A DNA stretch of 64,000 nt from Polytrichum commune. Lineage: Eukaryota; Streptophyta; Polytrichopsida; Polytrichales; Polytrichaceae. The notes beneath the pieces are model-generated. The model was not told where the DNA came from. It did no database searches and saw nothing but the letters and a program-made list of their open reading frames with translations. The DNA lies in contig OX485809.1 of the NCBI GenBank assembly GCA_950295325.1, forward strand, positions 5,394,001 to 5,458,000, read 5' to 3'. The position numbers and the translations under genes are program-made. Shown piece after piece: positions 1 through 10,934 of this stretch (within the stretch, counting starts at the first letter, position 1; each line of letters opens with the position of its first letter).

Positions 1-629
1 TCCGTCTGTCCAAAATTACTTAAAAGGAATATAGAGTACAAAAAATTACAGTGACTTGGACAATATAAGTAATGGAAGGGTGCAAACAAATGGACCATTT
101 TTGAAATTTAAGTAATTATAGGGAGGCTTTAATTCAGCCCTTGAAGGTAAATAGCCCCAAAACAAAAAAACCCCCAGCCGCACGTGGTGCACAAAATGCC
201 TTAGAGTGATCTACCCGTGGCTCCCATTCGCTAAGACCCACTTTGTATCCCACATGAAAACTACATTATGGCACAAGTAAAAATGCAATAGAGAGCCCTC
301 TATGGTATGCAAGAGTTGCATGGAACACATGGAACTTTCACTTGCGTCCCAATGGGGAAATTTTCCAAAATTCCCCTTCATGTCCCGTGGTTCGTAAGGC
401 TTGGAAGGGAATATGAAAAGAGTGGGAATTTTGCTCATGTCCCTTGATTGATAATGGGAATGTACAGTTGGACATGGGAGATTATGTAGATGGGACGTTT
501 TGTATAGATGATGGGAATATGCTACTTGGGAGTTTTTTAAGGGGAAACTTTAAATTTGTATTAATCTTATACATTCCATACACTTGCTCTAACCTATGTT
601 GTAGGCCCTTCCAACTTACAAGATGAGGC

Positions 630-702
630 CTAGGGGTGTTGGCAAAAGGATTCAAACCTCACAACCCTACTCCAACACCTTAGTCACCAACTCGTTGCAC
701 AT
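630..702 (-). repeat. Possible tRNA-derived SINE head (pol III A and B boxes)
   Basis: On the minus strand a B-box-like motif (AGGTTTGAATCC, about 649-661) lies roughly 30 bases downstream of an A-box-like motif (TGGTGACTAAGG, about 685-696). The arrangement and spacing match a tRNA-derived promoter. No acceptor stem or cloverleaf is evident, so a SINE head is likelier than a tRNA gene. The SINE ends are not defined. Confidence is low because both boxes are imperfect. Confidence 0.3.
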
Positions 703-983
703 CACACATGTAATTGGAGGGCTTTTAAGCACTTTATATGTAAAGCTGGCATTTACCTTGTAATGTAAGAATGTAGAAATTAGAACACCTCTCTTCCATC
801 CAACATAAAAACTTGTCCCTTATAGATTTTTGGCGGATTCATCTCAAATAATTTGGACTAGACTAATTTGGGGTCTATGAACCTAAAACCGGTGTCTAAA
901 TGACTAAAACTAGTCAATTGAGGCTTCTTTACTATTTCAAGGCTTCTTGTTGGATGAATGAAGAACACTTGTAGGCTGTAATA

Positions 984-1016
984 CTCTCTCTCTCTCTCTC
1001 TCTCACACACACGCAC
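984..1016. repeat. (CT)n(CA)n compound microsatellite
   Basis: About ten CT dinucleotides are followed by about six CA dinucleotides with one interruption. It is visible directly in the sequence. Confidence 0.95.
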
Positions 1017-1787
1017 ATTGGTAATTACTTATGAAGGTGACTCACATCTAGATCTAGACTAGATCTACAAGATCTCTAAAACGAATCAAAGATAGAACAT
1101 TCGTTCATGGACATTCAATAATAAACATGCGATTAGTATGAGATGATTAGCAAGTCCAAATCAAAGTTGTAATCACTTTTCCGATATTTTTTGGAGCTCA
1201 TAATGATACTTGATTCATTGTCAAAGTAAAAATCCTAAACCAACGGAAATCAAGTCAAGTGTGGAGGGGGCATCATGTTTTGAAATAAAATTATTGTATT
1301 CCCATTATTGAAAAGTTGAAATTGTCTCTTTGATCGAGAGGGACAATTGTGAAATGAATCAAATTCTCATATTTGATGCATCTCACTTTGGTTTGTCCCA
1401 TGATGATTCCCCTTTATCATGGGACATACAAACTTCCCATCTATAACATTATGACCTATGGGATTTAAGGGGTATGTCCCATGTTCTTCCCATGGGACAC
1501 AGTTGAAAGTTGCTTGTGGAAGCATGCAAATATTGAGTACGGCGGCAACACGGTGATCGCCAACGAATACTTTATAGGCTTCTTTGAGAAAGGGCGGGCC
1601 TCCCAAATTGTGTTGTGCATATGTAACGGAGAAAAGTAAGTGGCTTTGGGATATTCCTCAAGCGACCTTTGAAGGTGTGGTGTAGCTACTTTTCGAGGAT
1701 CAATGTCTGCACTTTGGGACCATGCTTTTCACGGTTGGCTAACCTTAGTTGTTTTACAACACTCACACTTGACATTGGCCTTGACAT

Positions 1788-2212
1788 TGCTACCCTAAAA
1801 AGGATGTTTAGTGTTTGATACACCAAACACGAATGCATACACTAAATGTCAATAACCCTATGAAAATAAGTAATAGTAAATGTAACCTAAAACATTAAAT
1901 ATCAACTATGGTAATATGTGGAAGTTACATGCTTGAACATAGTGTTAGTAAGGATATATACTTTTTAGAAAATAAAAACTAAGATAGAAGGAGAATTTTA
2001 GCATATCTTCTAGCATTTTAGCCTTTCAATATTTCAATATTCTACTGAAATCCATGCTTCACAGGAAGGGAGGTGGTAGTAGGGAAGGTAGTGGCACATT
2101 TATGTCTAGCATTAATTATCAAGGAATTGAAAATTAGAGTTGAGGAGGGCGGGGTGGTAACAACACTAAATATAATCAAACACTAAATACCTTTTTTTTA
2201 GTGTAGTGGCAA
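1788..2212. mobile_element. MITE-like element with imperfect terminal inverted repeats
   Basis: The left end (TTGCTACCCTAAAAAGGATG then TTTAGTGTTTGATA) and the reverse complement of the right end (TTGCCACTACACTAAAAAAA then GGTATTTAGTGTTTGATT) match over about 30 bases with small gaps. The interior is about 425 bp and non-coding. No clean target duplication was found, so the exact ends are uncertain. The superfamily is not assigned. Confidence 0.45.
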
Positions 2213-2449
2213 CCTCTTGCATTTCTTTGGTTGTTTTATTCTTACCCTCCGTCTCTTCACTTCACCCAAGCTCCCCCTTCCGAGTTTGGCTCAAGGTGTA
2301 GGGGTGTTGCCGGGTGAATGTTCATAGTGCCTACCAAAGGGGAAGGTGTATGTGAAAAAAACAAATTGCTATTGTAGAGGCATGTGATTTCTATTTTAAG
2401 CCAATGGAACTCATACATCAGAGTGAGAGACCCCGAGTTACTTTGAAGG

Positions 2450-2818
2450 TTTATGGCATTTGGTGTCACATGCGTAATAGTGTCACTTACCCTATTTTGA
2501 GGTGCATGTTAGGTCACAAATGACACTTGGCATCAGTATCCTCAAGAACATCTTCCTCTTGCATACTAGAATGTAAACACATGACACTTGCCATCTGTAT
2601 GCTCAATATATCTTCCCCATGTTGCATATCAAAATGCAAAACTATCATCCCAAGTATCCCAATGTGCTACGCTAATGTCATAATATAAATATTTTTTCAC
2701 ATTAATGAATTACTTACGTTGACAAATAGTATTACGTTGGCATATCACAGTGTGAGACCTCTAGGCATCTAGTTTAGTCCCTTTGCAAATAGTGTATGTG
2801 ACACTAAATACCATAAAC
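2450..2818. mobile_element. MITE, family with GTGTCACAT termini, copy A
   Basis: The ends form an inverted repeat of about 22 bases: TTTATGGCATTTGGTGTCAC on the left and the complement of GTGACACTAAATACCATAAA on the right. The roughly 370-bp interior is non-coding. The same element, diverged and slightly longer, occurs at 61290-61742, sharing the inner blocks GCGTAATAGTGTCA, AAATATTTTTTCACAT and TTGCAAATAGTGTATGTGAC. Two related copies with matching termini support a real transposon family. Confidence 0.75.
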
Positions 2819-4007
2819 AATGTAGTGAGCGTAAATTGAGATGAATCAACAACCAACCATGCAGCCCATAGAGAGACACTTTTTACTATTCCCGCCTCGG
2901 TTAGTGTTAGACAACCAAACTAGGTGTTGTTGTGGTTGTCATTTTATTCCCTTGGCCAAGTCAAGACCATTGTGCCACAATCAAGAAGGGAATCTAGAAA
3001 ACAAAAAATGCATGTGAAGCACGGTGTATGTTTGACAAATTTCATCTGACATTCAACTTCAAATCCAAAGTGTCACATGACGTTTTCAAAAACGGAAACG
3101 AATGTCAATCAACATGTACGTTTTCTTCCAAAATGTCACCTCAACGTCCCATGCCTAGTAGTACGTGTCATTTCAATTTCTAATGTGGCAATTGACGTGC
3201 GGTTTTTTCTTCACAAGTCACACTACATGTCAAATTCTAAAATTGTGCGTGTCAATTGATGTGCATTATTTATTTTTATGATTTATTTTAATTTTTTTTG
3301 GGCGGAAGCTTTTGCGTGTCAAATGTCAAAAATACACACTGATGTGGAGGTTGGAAGTGGCCATATATATAATAGGGCAACAACACCTTGAATTGCAAGG
3401 GCGGGGATTGTTGTTGTTTCTGGTGGTGGGCCTCCTGCCACCACCCCTACTTACATACAGTAGTCTGCGCCTGACGCTTCTGAGATAATTCTTGCATTGG
3501 TCGGCTTCATTCATCCGCCATCTGTTGGACACAAGTTTACTAAATCTGGAGTGGCAGCACTGTTTCCATACTCGACAAGCATCTGCATTTCAGTGACCTC
3601 AAACTTGTAGAAATTCAAGAGCTTGCTGTGCATGTAAGTAGTTTATTAGCCTACTGCAGCGTAGCAGCTTCAGGCTTAGCTCGGAGGGTGACACACGAGT
3701 CGAGGACATGCAGACTCAAGTCTGAAACCGAGACCCAAGATGTCTTATGCAAACAGCAATCTGCATAGCTAGAGAAGAGAAGCGGTGGGGAAGTTTGTAA
3801 GTGTGAAATCCTAACCTTCTTCACATGCTTAGTTGTTGACGACTCTGATCATGACGACGACCTAAGCTTAAGCAATGTGTAAGTTGTCGATGGCCACCAC
3901 AGATCGTACTCCCCTTTGTAGCTGTTGATGATGATGATACCTTTCCACCTACCTTACCCCTTAAGATCACTTCCTTTTCCATCACTCAGCGAGTGTGTGT
4001 CTGTGTC

Positions 4008-4058
<51 letters not shown>

Positions 4059-5050
4059 AAGATAGACAGACAGAAAAAGCACAATGAGGTAGCTTAGCTC
4101 GGTTGCAAATCTCCAGATAATGTTGGTTGGTTCGGGGGGAGGTCCATGTTGCAGGGTGGCGATGGGGATGATCAAGTGACCTGCAAGTGTTTGTTGCTTT
4201 GTCATTCGGTGTTGTCTGACTCACCGTAGTTTAGTTCAGTGCGGTTTAGCTTAGTTGAGTTCCTTGGGGTTTGGTCCGCTGCAGAAGAGAGCTGACTATG
4301 TGGTGGGAAATGTTGATGCAACTTGGGTGTGGGTTAAGGTGACTCGCAACAAGGTATTGCAAGCCGGTGGCCATGGAGCCTCAAGAAAAGGGTTCAGCGA
4401 TGTTGATGATGAGCTCATAATAAGCCCAGTAAGCTCACTAATGGACCATATTGATCAATGGTCACATGCATGTTTGCAGGGGAGCTGGGCTGCAGTTGTA
4501 CACGAATAGTCTTCAGGAATGGTGCTGATGTACTTATGAGGAGGATGGCTATGGCGAGCCAGAAAGTGCAGGAATGGGGCAGGAATACAGGTCAAGTTCG
4601 GCGAAAGCATCATTAGTATATGAAGTCTTCCTCTTGGATTTGAGGAGCCCTCCTTTTCCCAGTTCTGCACTTTCGGCATGAGTCTATCTATGCCAGCGCC
4701 ATGGCAACCGAAAGATACATACATCTCAGAGGTAGCTGGCCGAAGTTGACGGTCCAACTCCAAGAGTTGAGGTCGCAGAAAAGGTACTCGATCTAAGTTA
4801 GGTTATTCCTCTCTGGAAGGTGATGCACAGGGGTAGAGCAGGTGCATGAACACTTTGTCGTATTGAAAGCCTCCGAGCATCCTTACTCATTTGCATTACT
4901 GGATGGCCATCATAGAATGAAAGCAAGCCCTGCACTTTATTGATGTGTGGCGAGCGAGCGAGCTGCTCACTCTTCAACCCCCTTTCCTTGTATCTTTAGA
5001 GAGGGTAGAATGCAGACAATGCGTTGATGCGTGAAGAATTCATATTTGGT
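2819..5050. other. Intergenic region upstream of the kinase gene
   Basis: No gene was recognised. The stretch 3000-3330 is rich in short GTCA/TGAC-bearing inverted motifs but forms no clear element. Frames at 3954-4224 are translations of a microsatellite. Frames at 4255-4509 (plus) and 4455-4763 (minus) have no recognisable domain and oppose each other. The distal part grades into the tandem repeats that begin near 5060. Confidence 0.5.
3992..4053. repeat. (GT)n(GA)n compound microsatellite
   Basis: An interrupted GT tract of about 30 bases runs into about 15 GA dinucleotides. It produces spurious open frames rich in Ser/Leu and His/Thr on the minus strand. Confidence 0.95.
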
Positions 5051-5059
5051 TTGGGCTCA

Positions 5060-5880
5060 ACTTCATCACGTGTCAAGCTCAGCTTCGACTTCAGCTACTA
5101 AGCCGATTAAACCTGTGTGCATTGAACATCTGCATGTGCACAAATATTTTAAGATTAGTGATGGTTGAGCTGGGGAGAAGGCGGTAACTTTAATTACGTA
5201 GTAGTGGCCACATAACAGGAGCTCATCTGAAACTGCATGTGAGCACTTCATCTTCTCCTGCTGGCCGAAATCGAGGGTGTGCATTGGAATCTAGCTAGTA
5301 ATAGAGCTTTCATCAAGACTGGTGACGAGTTTGAAGATGTTAAGTGATTCTTGAGCTGGGGGAGAAGGCAGTAACAAGTAGTAGTGGCCACATAATAGAT
5401 GCTCAACTTCATGTGGAGGGGCACCTTCGGCATTGCCCGAAATCTGTGTACATTGAAATCTGTGCACGTAGCTTCATCAAGGCTGGTGATGTGATTTCAA
5501 GATGAGTAGTATTTGAACTGGGGAGAAGGCAGTAGTAAAATTATTGGAACTTAATAGATCTCAACTTCAAGCTGTGATCGCTCTCCTTCGGCTACTGGCC
5601 GAAAATCTGTGTGCGTTGGAATCTCCGCTCGGAGCCTTATCATCAAGACTGGTGAAGTAGTTTCAAGATTCGTAATGTGTTTGAGCTGGGAAGAAGGCGG
5701 TATCTTAGTATTGGTCACATATTAGAGCCCCAACCTCACGTGGGAACTTTTGTTTGGCCTACTGGCCGAGACATGTGTGCACTGGAATCTTGCACTCACG
5801 GCTTGAAAAACTGGTGTTTCTGAAGATTGGCGATGTTTGAGCTGGGGAGAAGGCTGTAAGTAGTATTGGTAGTGGTTCGG
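5060..5880 (+). repeat. Degenerate tandem repeat, five units of about 155-185 bp
   Basis: The block GAGCTGGGGAGAAGGC recurs near 5169, 5352, 5515, 5683 and 5839. Each copy is accompanied by the blocks TCATCAAGACTGGTGA, ATTGGCCACAT (with variants), CTACTGGCCGA and TGTGTGCATTGGAATCT. Spacings run from 156 to 183 bases, so copies have drifted by indels. The array ends about 60 bases before the kinase start codon, so it forms the proximal promoter and probably the 5' leader of that gene. Confidence 0.85.
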
Positions 5881-5890
5881 CGAAGTCATC

Positions 5891-5908
5891 ATGTCTGAGC
5901 CATTTTGA
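5891..5908 (+). promoter_or_regulatory. Short upstream ORF before the kinase start
   Basis: An ATG at 5891 opens a five-codon frame (Met-Ser-Glu-Pro-Phe) closed by TGA at 5906-5908. The main ATG follows 32 bases later at 5940. If transcription starts upstream of 5891, this would be a minimal uORF able to lower initiation at the kinase start. The transcription start is not known, so the role is inference. Confidence 0.4.
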
Positions 5909-5939
5909 GGCATCCGGTGTGAGAGAAAAGAGAGTTCAA

Positions 5940-8576
5940 ATGGCTGTGAGAAGGGCCTTGCAGGCCCATGCACCTTACCCTAATTCACCATCACCATCAC
6001 CGAGCTCCCACAATAGCAAACACCATAACCTTGCCTTAGGCTTGGCTTTAGGATTGAGCCTGGCATTACTGATTGCAACCATAGTGTTGGCATGGGTGAT
6101 ATACCATCGCTTGAAGACAAGCCGCACAAGCCCATACGACCTAAACACATCCAAAACCTTGCAAAAGTTTTCTTACAGACAGCTGAAGCAAGCCACAGTG
6201 AACTTCTCGGAGTCACAGAAACTAGGGCAAGGGGGGTTTGGGGCAGTGTACAAGGGGCAACTACGCACAGGAGTGGAAGTAGCTGTGAAGAGAATCGATG
6301 TTTCCTCTGTACAAGGCGAAGTTGCATTCCAAAATGAGGTTTCCATCATAGGAAGGATCACATCTCCTCACATTGTGAAGCTGCTAGGGTTCTGTGCACA
6401 TGGGCCACGGAGATTGCTTGTGTATGAGTACATGGCTAACAGGAGCTTACAGGAAGCTCTGTTCGATGAGGTTTATGCTGCTCGATTGGACTGGGACATG
6501 CGATTTCGCATTGTGCTAAACACGGCGGAAGGGTTAGCTTATTTACATGGAAAGTGTGACCCTCCTGTGATCCATGGGGATGTGAAACCGAGCAATGTGC
6601 TCTTGGATGGCGAGTTTAAAGCCAAGCTTGCAGACTTCGGGCTTGCTAGGGTTAGGTCGGAGGAGAGCATCCTGGAGGTGCAGACACAGGAAGCACAGAG
6701 AGAGGCTGTGGAGAAAGAAAGGATGAGGTATGAGAGGGTGGTAAGAGACAGAGCAAGGAGGCAGAGACGGAGAGAAGAAGCTGAGAGGAAGAAACATCAG
6801 ACTCAGAATGTTGTGGAGGATGGTGGTAACAAGAGAAATCATCATCAGAACCCATCCATGGAGTTTGCATTTGAGCCTAACCCTGAGGGTGGGGGAGAGA
6901 GGAAAAGCTCAGCTTCCATGTTCGATGGGTTGTCCACGGAGGAAGAAACAAGTGGTATCATGTTGGACTCCCCTTGCTCCAAGGGTGGGAACAGCACTCC
7001 CACAAGCATTCTCAGACACAAAATGGGAGCATCACCTCCAGCAATCCGAGGAGCATTGCCTGAGCTTGTGTCAGAATGCTCACCAGTTTCAGCTCCAGCT
7101 GTTGGAACCGATGCCACAGACACAGAGGAGATAAGCTGGCAGGACTGTGATGAGAGCAGATCATACCCACAGTCTCCCATGTCGGTGACTAAACTGGAGA
7201 TTAGGTCTGACATGGATGGAGACAATTTCTTGAGTGCTGAAGAGGGAGAAACTGATATGGAGAAGAGTGTGATTTTGAGCATGGATGGCACAGGTGAGGA
7301 GGGGTGGAGTACAGTGAGTCCCTCCCAGCCTGATTTGGATTTCACTCTGGAAGCATCATCGGCAGGGCAAGGTGGTGAGGTTCGAAAAGGGTTAGGTCGC
7401 AAAGAGAAGAAGGTCGGGAGATCTTGGAGTAGGGATTGGTGGCGGAAACATCAGCAACGAGGCAATGGTCATGGAGGCCATGGGAATGGCAATGCCAATG
7501 GCAATGGATTAGGTGATGGTGATGGTGATGGTGGCAACAACAATGGCAATGGATTAGATTTGGATGTGAAGGATGCAGAAATTCATCAGAGTGCCATGAG
7601 CATGAAAGAGCAGCTTCAGAAGAGTGAGGAGCTCAATGAAATGGAGGGTGATGGAACCACACGAAGATCGAAGAGCCGCGCTGCAGAGCGCAGGCAGCGA
7701 TCGAGAAGCTCTGGGTGGGTGGGATCGTTTATTGGTGAGATGAGCAAAGTGGACAGCAAGAAGCAGAAGCTCCCTGCAAAGCAGCAACACGACAAGCTCA
7801 AAGGGCGGGAGTGGTGGCGCGAAGAGTACTGCGAGGAGCTCTGCAACAAGAGCAGGGAGTTTCGAAAAGTAGAAAAGGGGAATAAACATGAGGGGGGGAA
7901 CCGCAGCAGCCGGCGGCACAAGAAAGACGATTACACGAAATGGATTCGGGATTTTAGTCAGGAGTACGGGCCGGAGCTCGGGATGCACAGCAAGAACCAC
8001 CACAGCAAGAACCTGGAGGTTCGCAGGGAGAATCGCAAGTCGAGGTCGCGGCGGGAGGAGTTCTGGAGTGGCGACTCCTACCGGGGGGTTAGCAGCACAC
8101 CGAGCATGCGGGGGACGATTTGCTATGTGGCGCCGGAGTACGGAGGTGCTGGATTGCTCTCGGAGAAAAGTGATGTGTACAGCTTCGGCGTCCTTCTTCT
8201 CGTCTTGATTGCGGGCCGGCGGCCACTCCAAGTGACGGCTTCCCCGATGTCCGATTTCGAGCGCGCTAATCTCATCTCATGGGCGCGTCTGTTGGCACAG
8301 AGTGGCAATATTCTTGACCTCGTCGACCCCAGCCTTCAGTCCACCGCGTACTCGGAGGACCAAGCGGTCATGTGCATCACCGTGGCCTTGCTCTGCTTGC
8401 AACGGTTGCCGACTGCTCGGCCGAGTATGAACGACATTGTCAAGATCCTCAATGGAGAATTTGAGGTTCCTGACCTCCCCTTTGAGTTTTCGCCGTCTCC
8501 CCCAGGCTTCAAGTCGCGCCGAAAGCCCTCAGCTGAAGAAATTGTGATGCTTTCAGAGCCTCCAATCACTGTTTAG
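5940..8576 (+). CDS. Receptor-like Ser/Thr protein kinase, At1g80870/At2g45590/At4g25390 type, with giant activation-segment insert
   Basis: This intron-less gene encodes 878 residues. A short Ser/Pro-rich N-terminus leads into one membrane helix (about 31-54), so there is almost no ectodomain. The kinase lobe follows: glycine loop GQGGFG (96-101), the ATP lysine in VAVKRI (about 117), HGDVKPSN (212-219) and DFG (232-234). The HGD motif replaces HRD, so this is a non-RD kinase. The activation segment is interrupted from about 238 to 722 by roughly 485 residues that are charged and low in complexity, with a Gly/Asn/Asp run near 520-540 and Lys/Arg-rich stretches. The fold resumes at GTICYVAPEYGG, and the C-terminus has the family signature PFEFSPSPPGFKSRRK. 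Arabidopsis members also carry an insert here, from memory much shorter. The start was taken at ATG 5940, the first in-frame ATG; an open frame reaches to 5919 only through GTG. Substrate and ligand are unknown. It is probably a plasma-membrane signalling kinase or scaffold. Confidence 0.93.
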   Translation: MAVRRALQAHAPYPNSPSPSPSSHNSKHHNLALGLALGLSLALLIATIVLAWVIYHRLKTSRTSPYDLNTSKTLQKFSYRQLKQATVNFSESQKLGQGGFGAVYKGQLRTGVEVAVKRIDVSSVQGEVAFQNEVSIIGRITSPHIVKLLGFCAHGPRRLLVYEYMANRSLQEALFDEVYAARLDWDMRFRIVLNTAEGLAYLHGKCDPPVIHGDVKPSNVLLDGEFKAKLADFGLARVRSEESILEVQTQEAQREAVEKERMRYERVVRDRARRQRRREEAERKKHQTQNVVEDGGNKRNHHQNPSMEFAFEPNPEGGGERKSSASMFDGLSTEEETSGIMLDSPCSKGGNSTPTSILRHKMGASPPAIRGALPELVSECSPVSAPAVGTDATDTEEISWQDCDESRSYPQSPMSVTKLEIRSDMDGDNFLSAEEGETDMEKSVILSMDGTGEEGWSTVSPSQPDLDFTLEASSAGQGGEVRKGLGRKEKKVGRSWSRDWWRKHQQRGNGHGGHGNGNANGNGLGDGDGDGGNNNGNGLDLDVKDAEIHQSAMSMKEQLQKSEELNEMEGDGTTRRSKSRAAERRQRSRSSGWVGSFIGEMSKVDSKKQKLPAKQQHDKLKGREWWREEYCEELCNKSREFRKVEKGNKHEGGNRSSRRHKKDDYTKWIRDFSQEYGPELGMHSKNHHSKNLEVRRENRKSRSRREEFWSGDSYRGVSSTPSMRGTICYVAPEYGGAGLLSEKSDVYSFGVLLLVLIAGRRPLQVTASPMSDFERANLISWARLLAQSGNILDLVDPSLQSTAYSEDQAVMCITVALLCLQRLPTARPSMNDIVKILNGEFEVPDLPFEFSPSPPGFKSRRKPSAEEIVMLSEPPITV

Positions 8577-8756
8577 TTCTCCTTCGCAGAATCGTCTTGC
8601 AACAACAGAAAAGACGTGGAGGATAATGTCATCATGAGAAGATGAGGTCGAGCTTCTTTGTGGAATATCTGAATTCAAGACACTACAATTTTACGGGGAC
8701 AACTGGGGAGGGCCATGTGAGGTGGATGATGAAGGTGGGAGAATTTCTTACTTTTT

Positions 8757-9540
8757 TCTGCATTGAACTTGAAAGTGTTGCTGCATGTACAACTTTCATA
8801 TGCGCTGTTTTGATTCTGTGCAAGAGAGAATTTCAATCCGCTGATGAGAATGACGAAGTTGGGTGCAGGAAGTGGTAGCTTGCCAAATCCATGAATGATG
8901 AATGTGTGGGCCTCACAATCTGGAAATGGCAGCAGCCACTACTTGATTTTGCACTTAGATGAGCTACTCTCAGTTGAATCTACACTGTTTTGCATTGAAC
9001 AGGAAAGTCTTGCATGTACAACTTAAATATGCACTACTTTAATACTGTGATAGAGGATGTCATTTGCAGATGAGAATGGTAAAGTTAGGTACAGTAAGTG
9101 GCAGCTTGCCTTATCCATGAAGGTGTGGGCCTTGCATTTGGGCAACAGCAGCCATTACTTTGACTTTGCACTGGGATGAGCTACTTGAATGCAGTAGAAT
9201 GTACCCTGTTTGATTGGGTGTGTGTTTAGGAGTTTGGGCACAATTTTTTGCACTTAGTGCTGGCCATTGGCAATGATGATGGTGAAATAATTTAGCTCAG
9301 AGAACTACAACGTCCTGTATTGTGGTGCACATATCACCGTGTTTACTTCTTGGCAGGATTGAGAGGCTTCAATTCGCTTTAGATTGAAATTGCATATGCT
9401 GTATACTTGTTTTGGATTGAACAGGAAAGTCTTTTATATGTGCTTGTTTGTTTCTGCGAAATTCATTTGCCAATGACAATGATGAGGTTAGGTGCAGGAA
9501 GTGGTAAGTTGCCATAGCCACAAATGACGAAAGTTTGTTA
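8757..9540 (+). repeat. Degenerate tandem repeat, about 240 bp, two full units and one partial
   Basis: Blocks TGCATTGAAC, AGTCTTGCATGTACAACTT, GATGAGAATG, AGGTGCAGGAAGTGG, GTGTGGGCCT, CAGCAGCCA and TTTGCACT..GATGAGCTACT recur in the same order at about 8757-8990 and 8990-9225. A shorter third copy lies at about 9405-9540. The array begins about 180 bases after the kinase stop codon, so it is probably the 3' UTR or immediate flank. Confidence 0.8.
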
Positions 9541-9754
9541 GCTTAGTCTTGGCATACATGTAACTTATAATGATCTACACACTAATTTAGGAGCTGTTGA
9601 GTGAGCATCTTGGAGGTTGTATACTCGGTGAGATTCTTTTTGGCAAGGGTTTTCTAAGTTGAATCCTGGTAGATGGGAGAAGGCTTTTGTCCGAAGATAG
9701 GTAACAATGAGGTGCCAACTAATTTGCTACTTGACATTGCTTGGCATTCATGGA

Positions 9755-9916
9755 TGTAATCAAGGACCTTGATTCTTGGATTTACTCTTGAAGCTAGAAT
9801 AAAAAGATAATGTCCTTACACATGCCTAAGAATGCTGTAATCAAGGACCTTGATTCTCGGATTTACTCTTTAAGCTAGAATAAAAAGACATTGTCCTTGC
9901 ACATGCCTAAGAATGC
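9755..9916 (+). repeat. 81-bp tandem duplication
   Basis: Two adjacent copies (9755-9835 and 9836-9916) start at TGTAATCAAGGACC and share ACATGCCTAAGAATGCT near the end. They differ at only a few positions, so this duplication is much younger than the arrays around it. Confidence 0.9.
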
Positions 9917-10934
9917 TATGATTGAACGACTTGTGGTGTGTCTCCAGAAAATAGCACTGGTGGGGGATGGCGGGGAGCTATGCAACTGCTCACTGACCCT
10001 TGACTGTAAGTTTTCTACCTGCTGTTCTCATATGTTAAGTCTTTCAAGTTGTAGAAACTATGATGTGAGCAGCCTTGAAAATCTTTGATATTCAATGATA
10101 ATTACATGGCTGATTGACTAGAATACATCTGATTATAAGACTATCCTACCCTGGTGAATGTCCTTAGAATTGTATCAGATTTATGATATAGATGGGAAGG
10201 CATGCATGGCATCTATGCACTTTCCTTAGAAGTGTCAGTTAATGTACCTACGGCACCTAATCTTACTGAAGAATCTAAATGTAATTGAAAAAGAAAGTTT
10301 GGCGAATTAGGCATAGCAACTTTTGAATGTTCTTTTAGTAGAAAACTGTGATCTTGACATTTTTGGACAAGTCTGTTATAATTCATCTGTCTGCTCAAAA
10401 TATTACACTGGTTATTTGCGGCAGATGGCTGGATCTGAAAAGGGCACTCAGAGGATTGATTTGTTTTCTATGCAGGTGGTGAGTCCACTGGAGTGGCTTC
10501 TATTTAACTACCAACTTGCAATCCCTCCCTTCACATATTCTATACAACGTCTGTGCCCTTCAATCTGAATTTATGGCAAAGTTGTAAGGTGCAGATCACA
10601 TCATAGTACTCCAAAGACATGATGGTAGATGACATGTAAAACAGATGGAGGATTGGCATTAGAACAACCACATTTGTAGGTGGCCATCATCCACCTTAGC
10701 AGAGAAATTGTATGTAACATTTGGAAGTTCACAAAAACGAGTTCACATTCTACCATATTCTACCCTATTCTACTCCATTCCATTCTATTCTACTCTATAC
10801 TATATTATCCTATAAATGATGTACTTTAATCACAACATTGGTGCCTTCGTTGAGAGCCCTATTCACTGAAGTTGAACACAAGATCACGTCATGGGTGTGC
10901 AATGAAGTTGGGTGTAAAACTCTACGCAGTAAAG
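9917..10934. other. Intergenic, nothing recognised
   Basis: Open frames at 9891-10088 and 10323-10568 show no domain. A short CTATTC-type simple-sequence stretch lies at 10750-10800. No inverted or tandem structure of note was seen. Confidence 0.5.

Larger units (their letters stand above)
1..1787. other. Intergenic, no gene recognised
   Basis: I see no convincing coding region. Short open frames at 211-438 (minus) and 444-626 (plus) have no recognisable domain. The plus frame loosely resembles the copia polyprotein segment after the gag zinc knuckle, but too weakly to call. The stretch holds several small inverted repeats built on TCCCATG/CATGGGA (for example 1400-1430 and 1475-1500), a CT/CA microsatellite and a possible SINE promoter, listed separately. 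Confidence 0.5.

Noticed and set aside
211-626. Possible copia retrotransposon remnant
   Set aside because: Only a loose resemblance around LILYIPYTCSNL; no protease, integrase or LTR could be seen.
3954-4224. Two Ser/Leu- and Thr/His-rich frames
   Set aside because: They are translations of the GT/GA microsatellite.
6543-8308. Several minus-strand frames of 60-225 codons under the kinase gene
   Set aside because: They mirror the low-complexity insert of the kinase and show no recognisable protein features.
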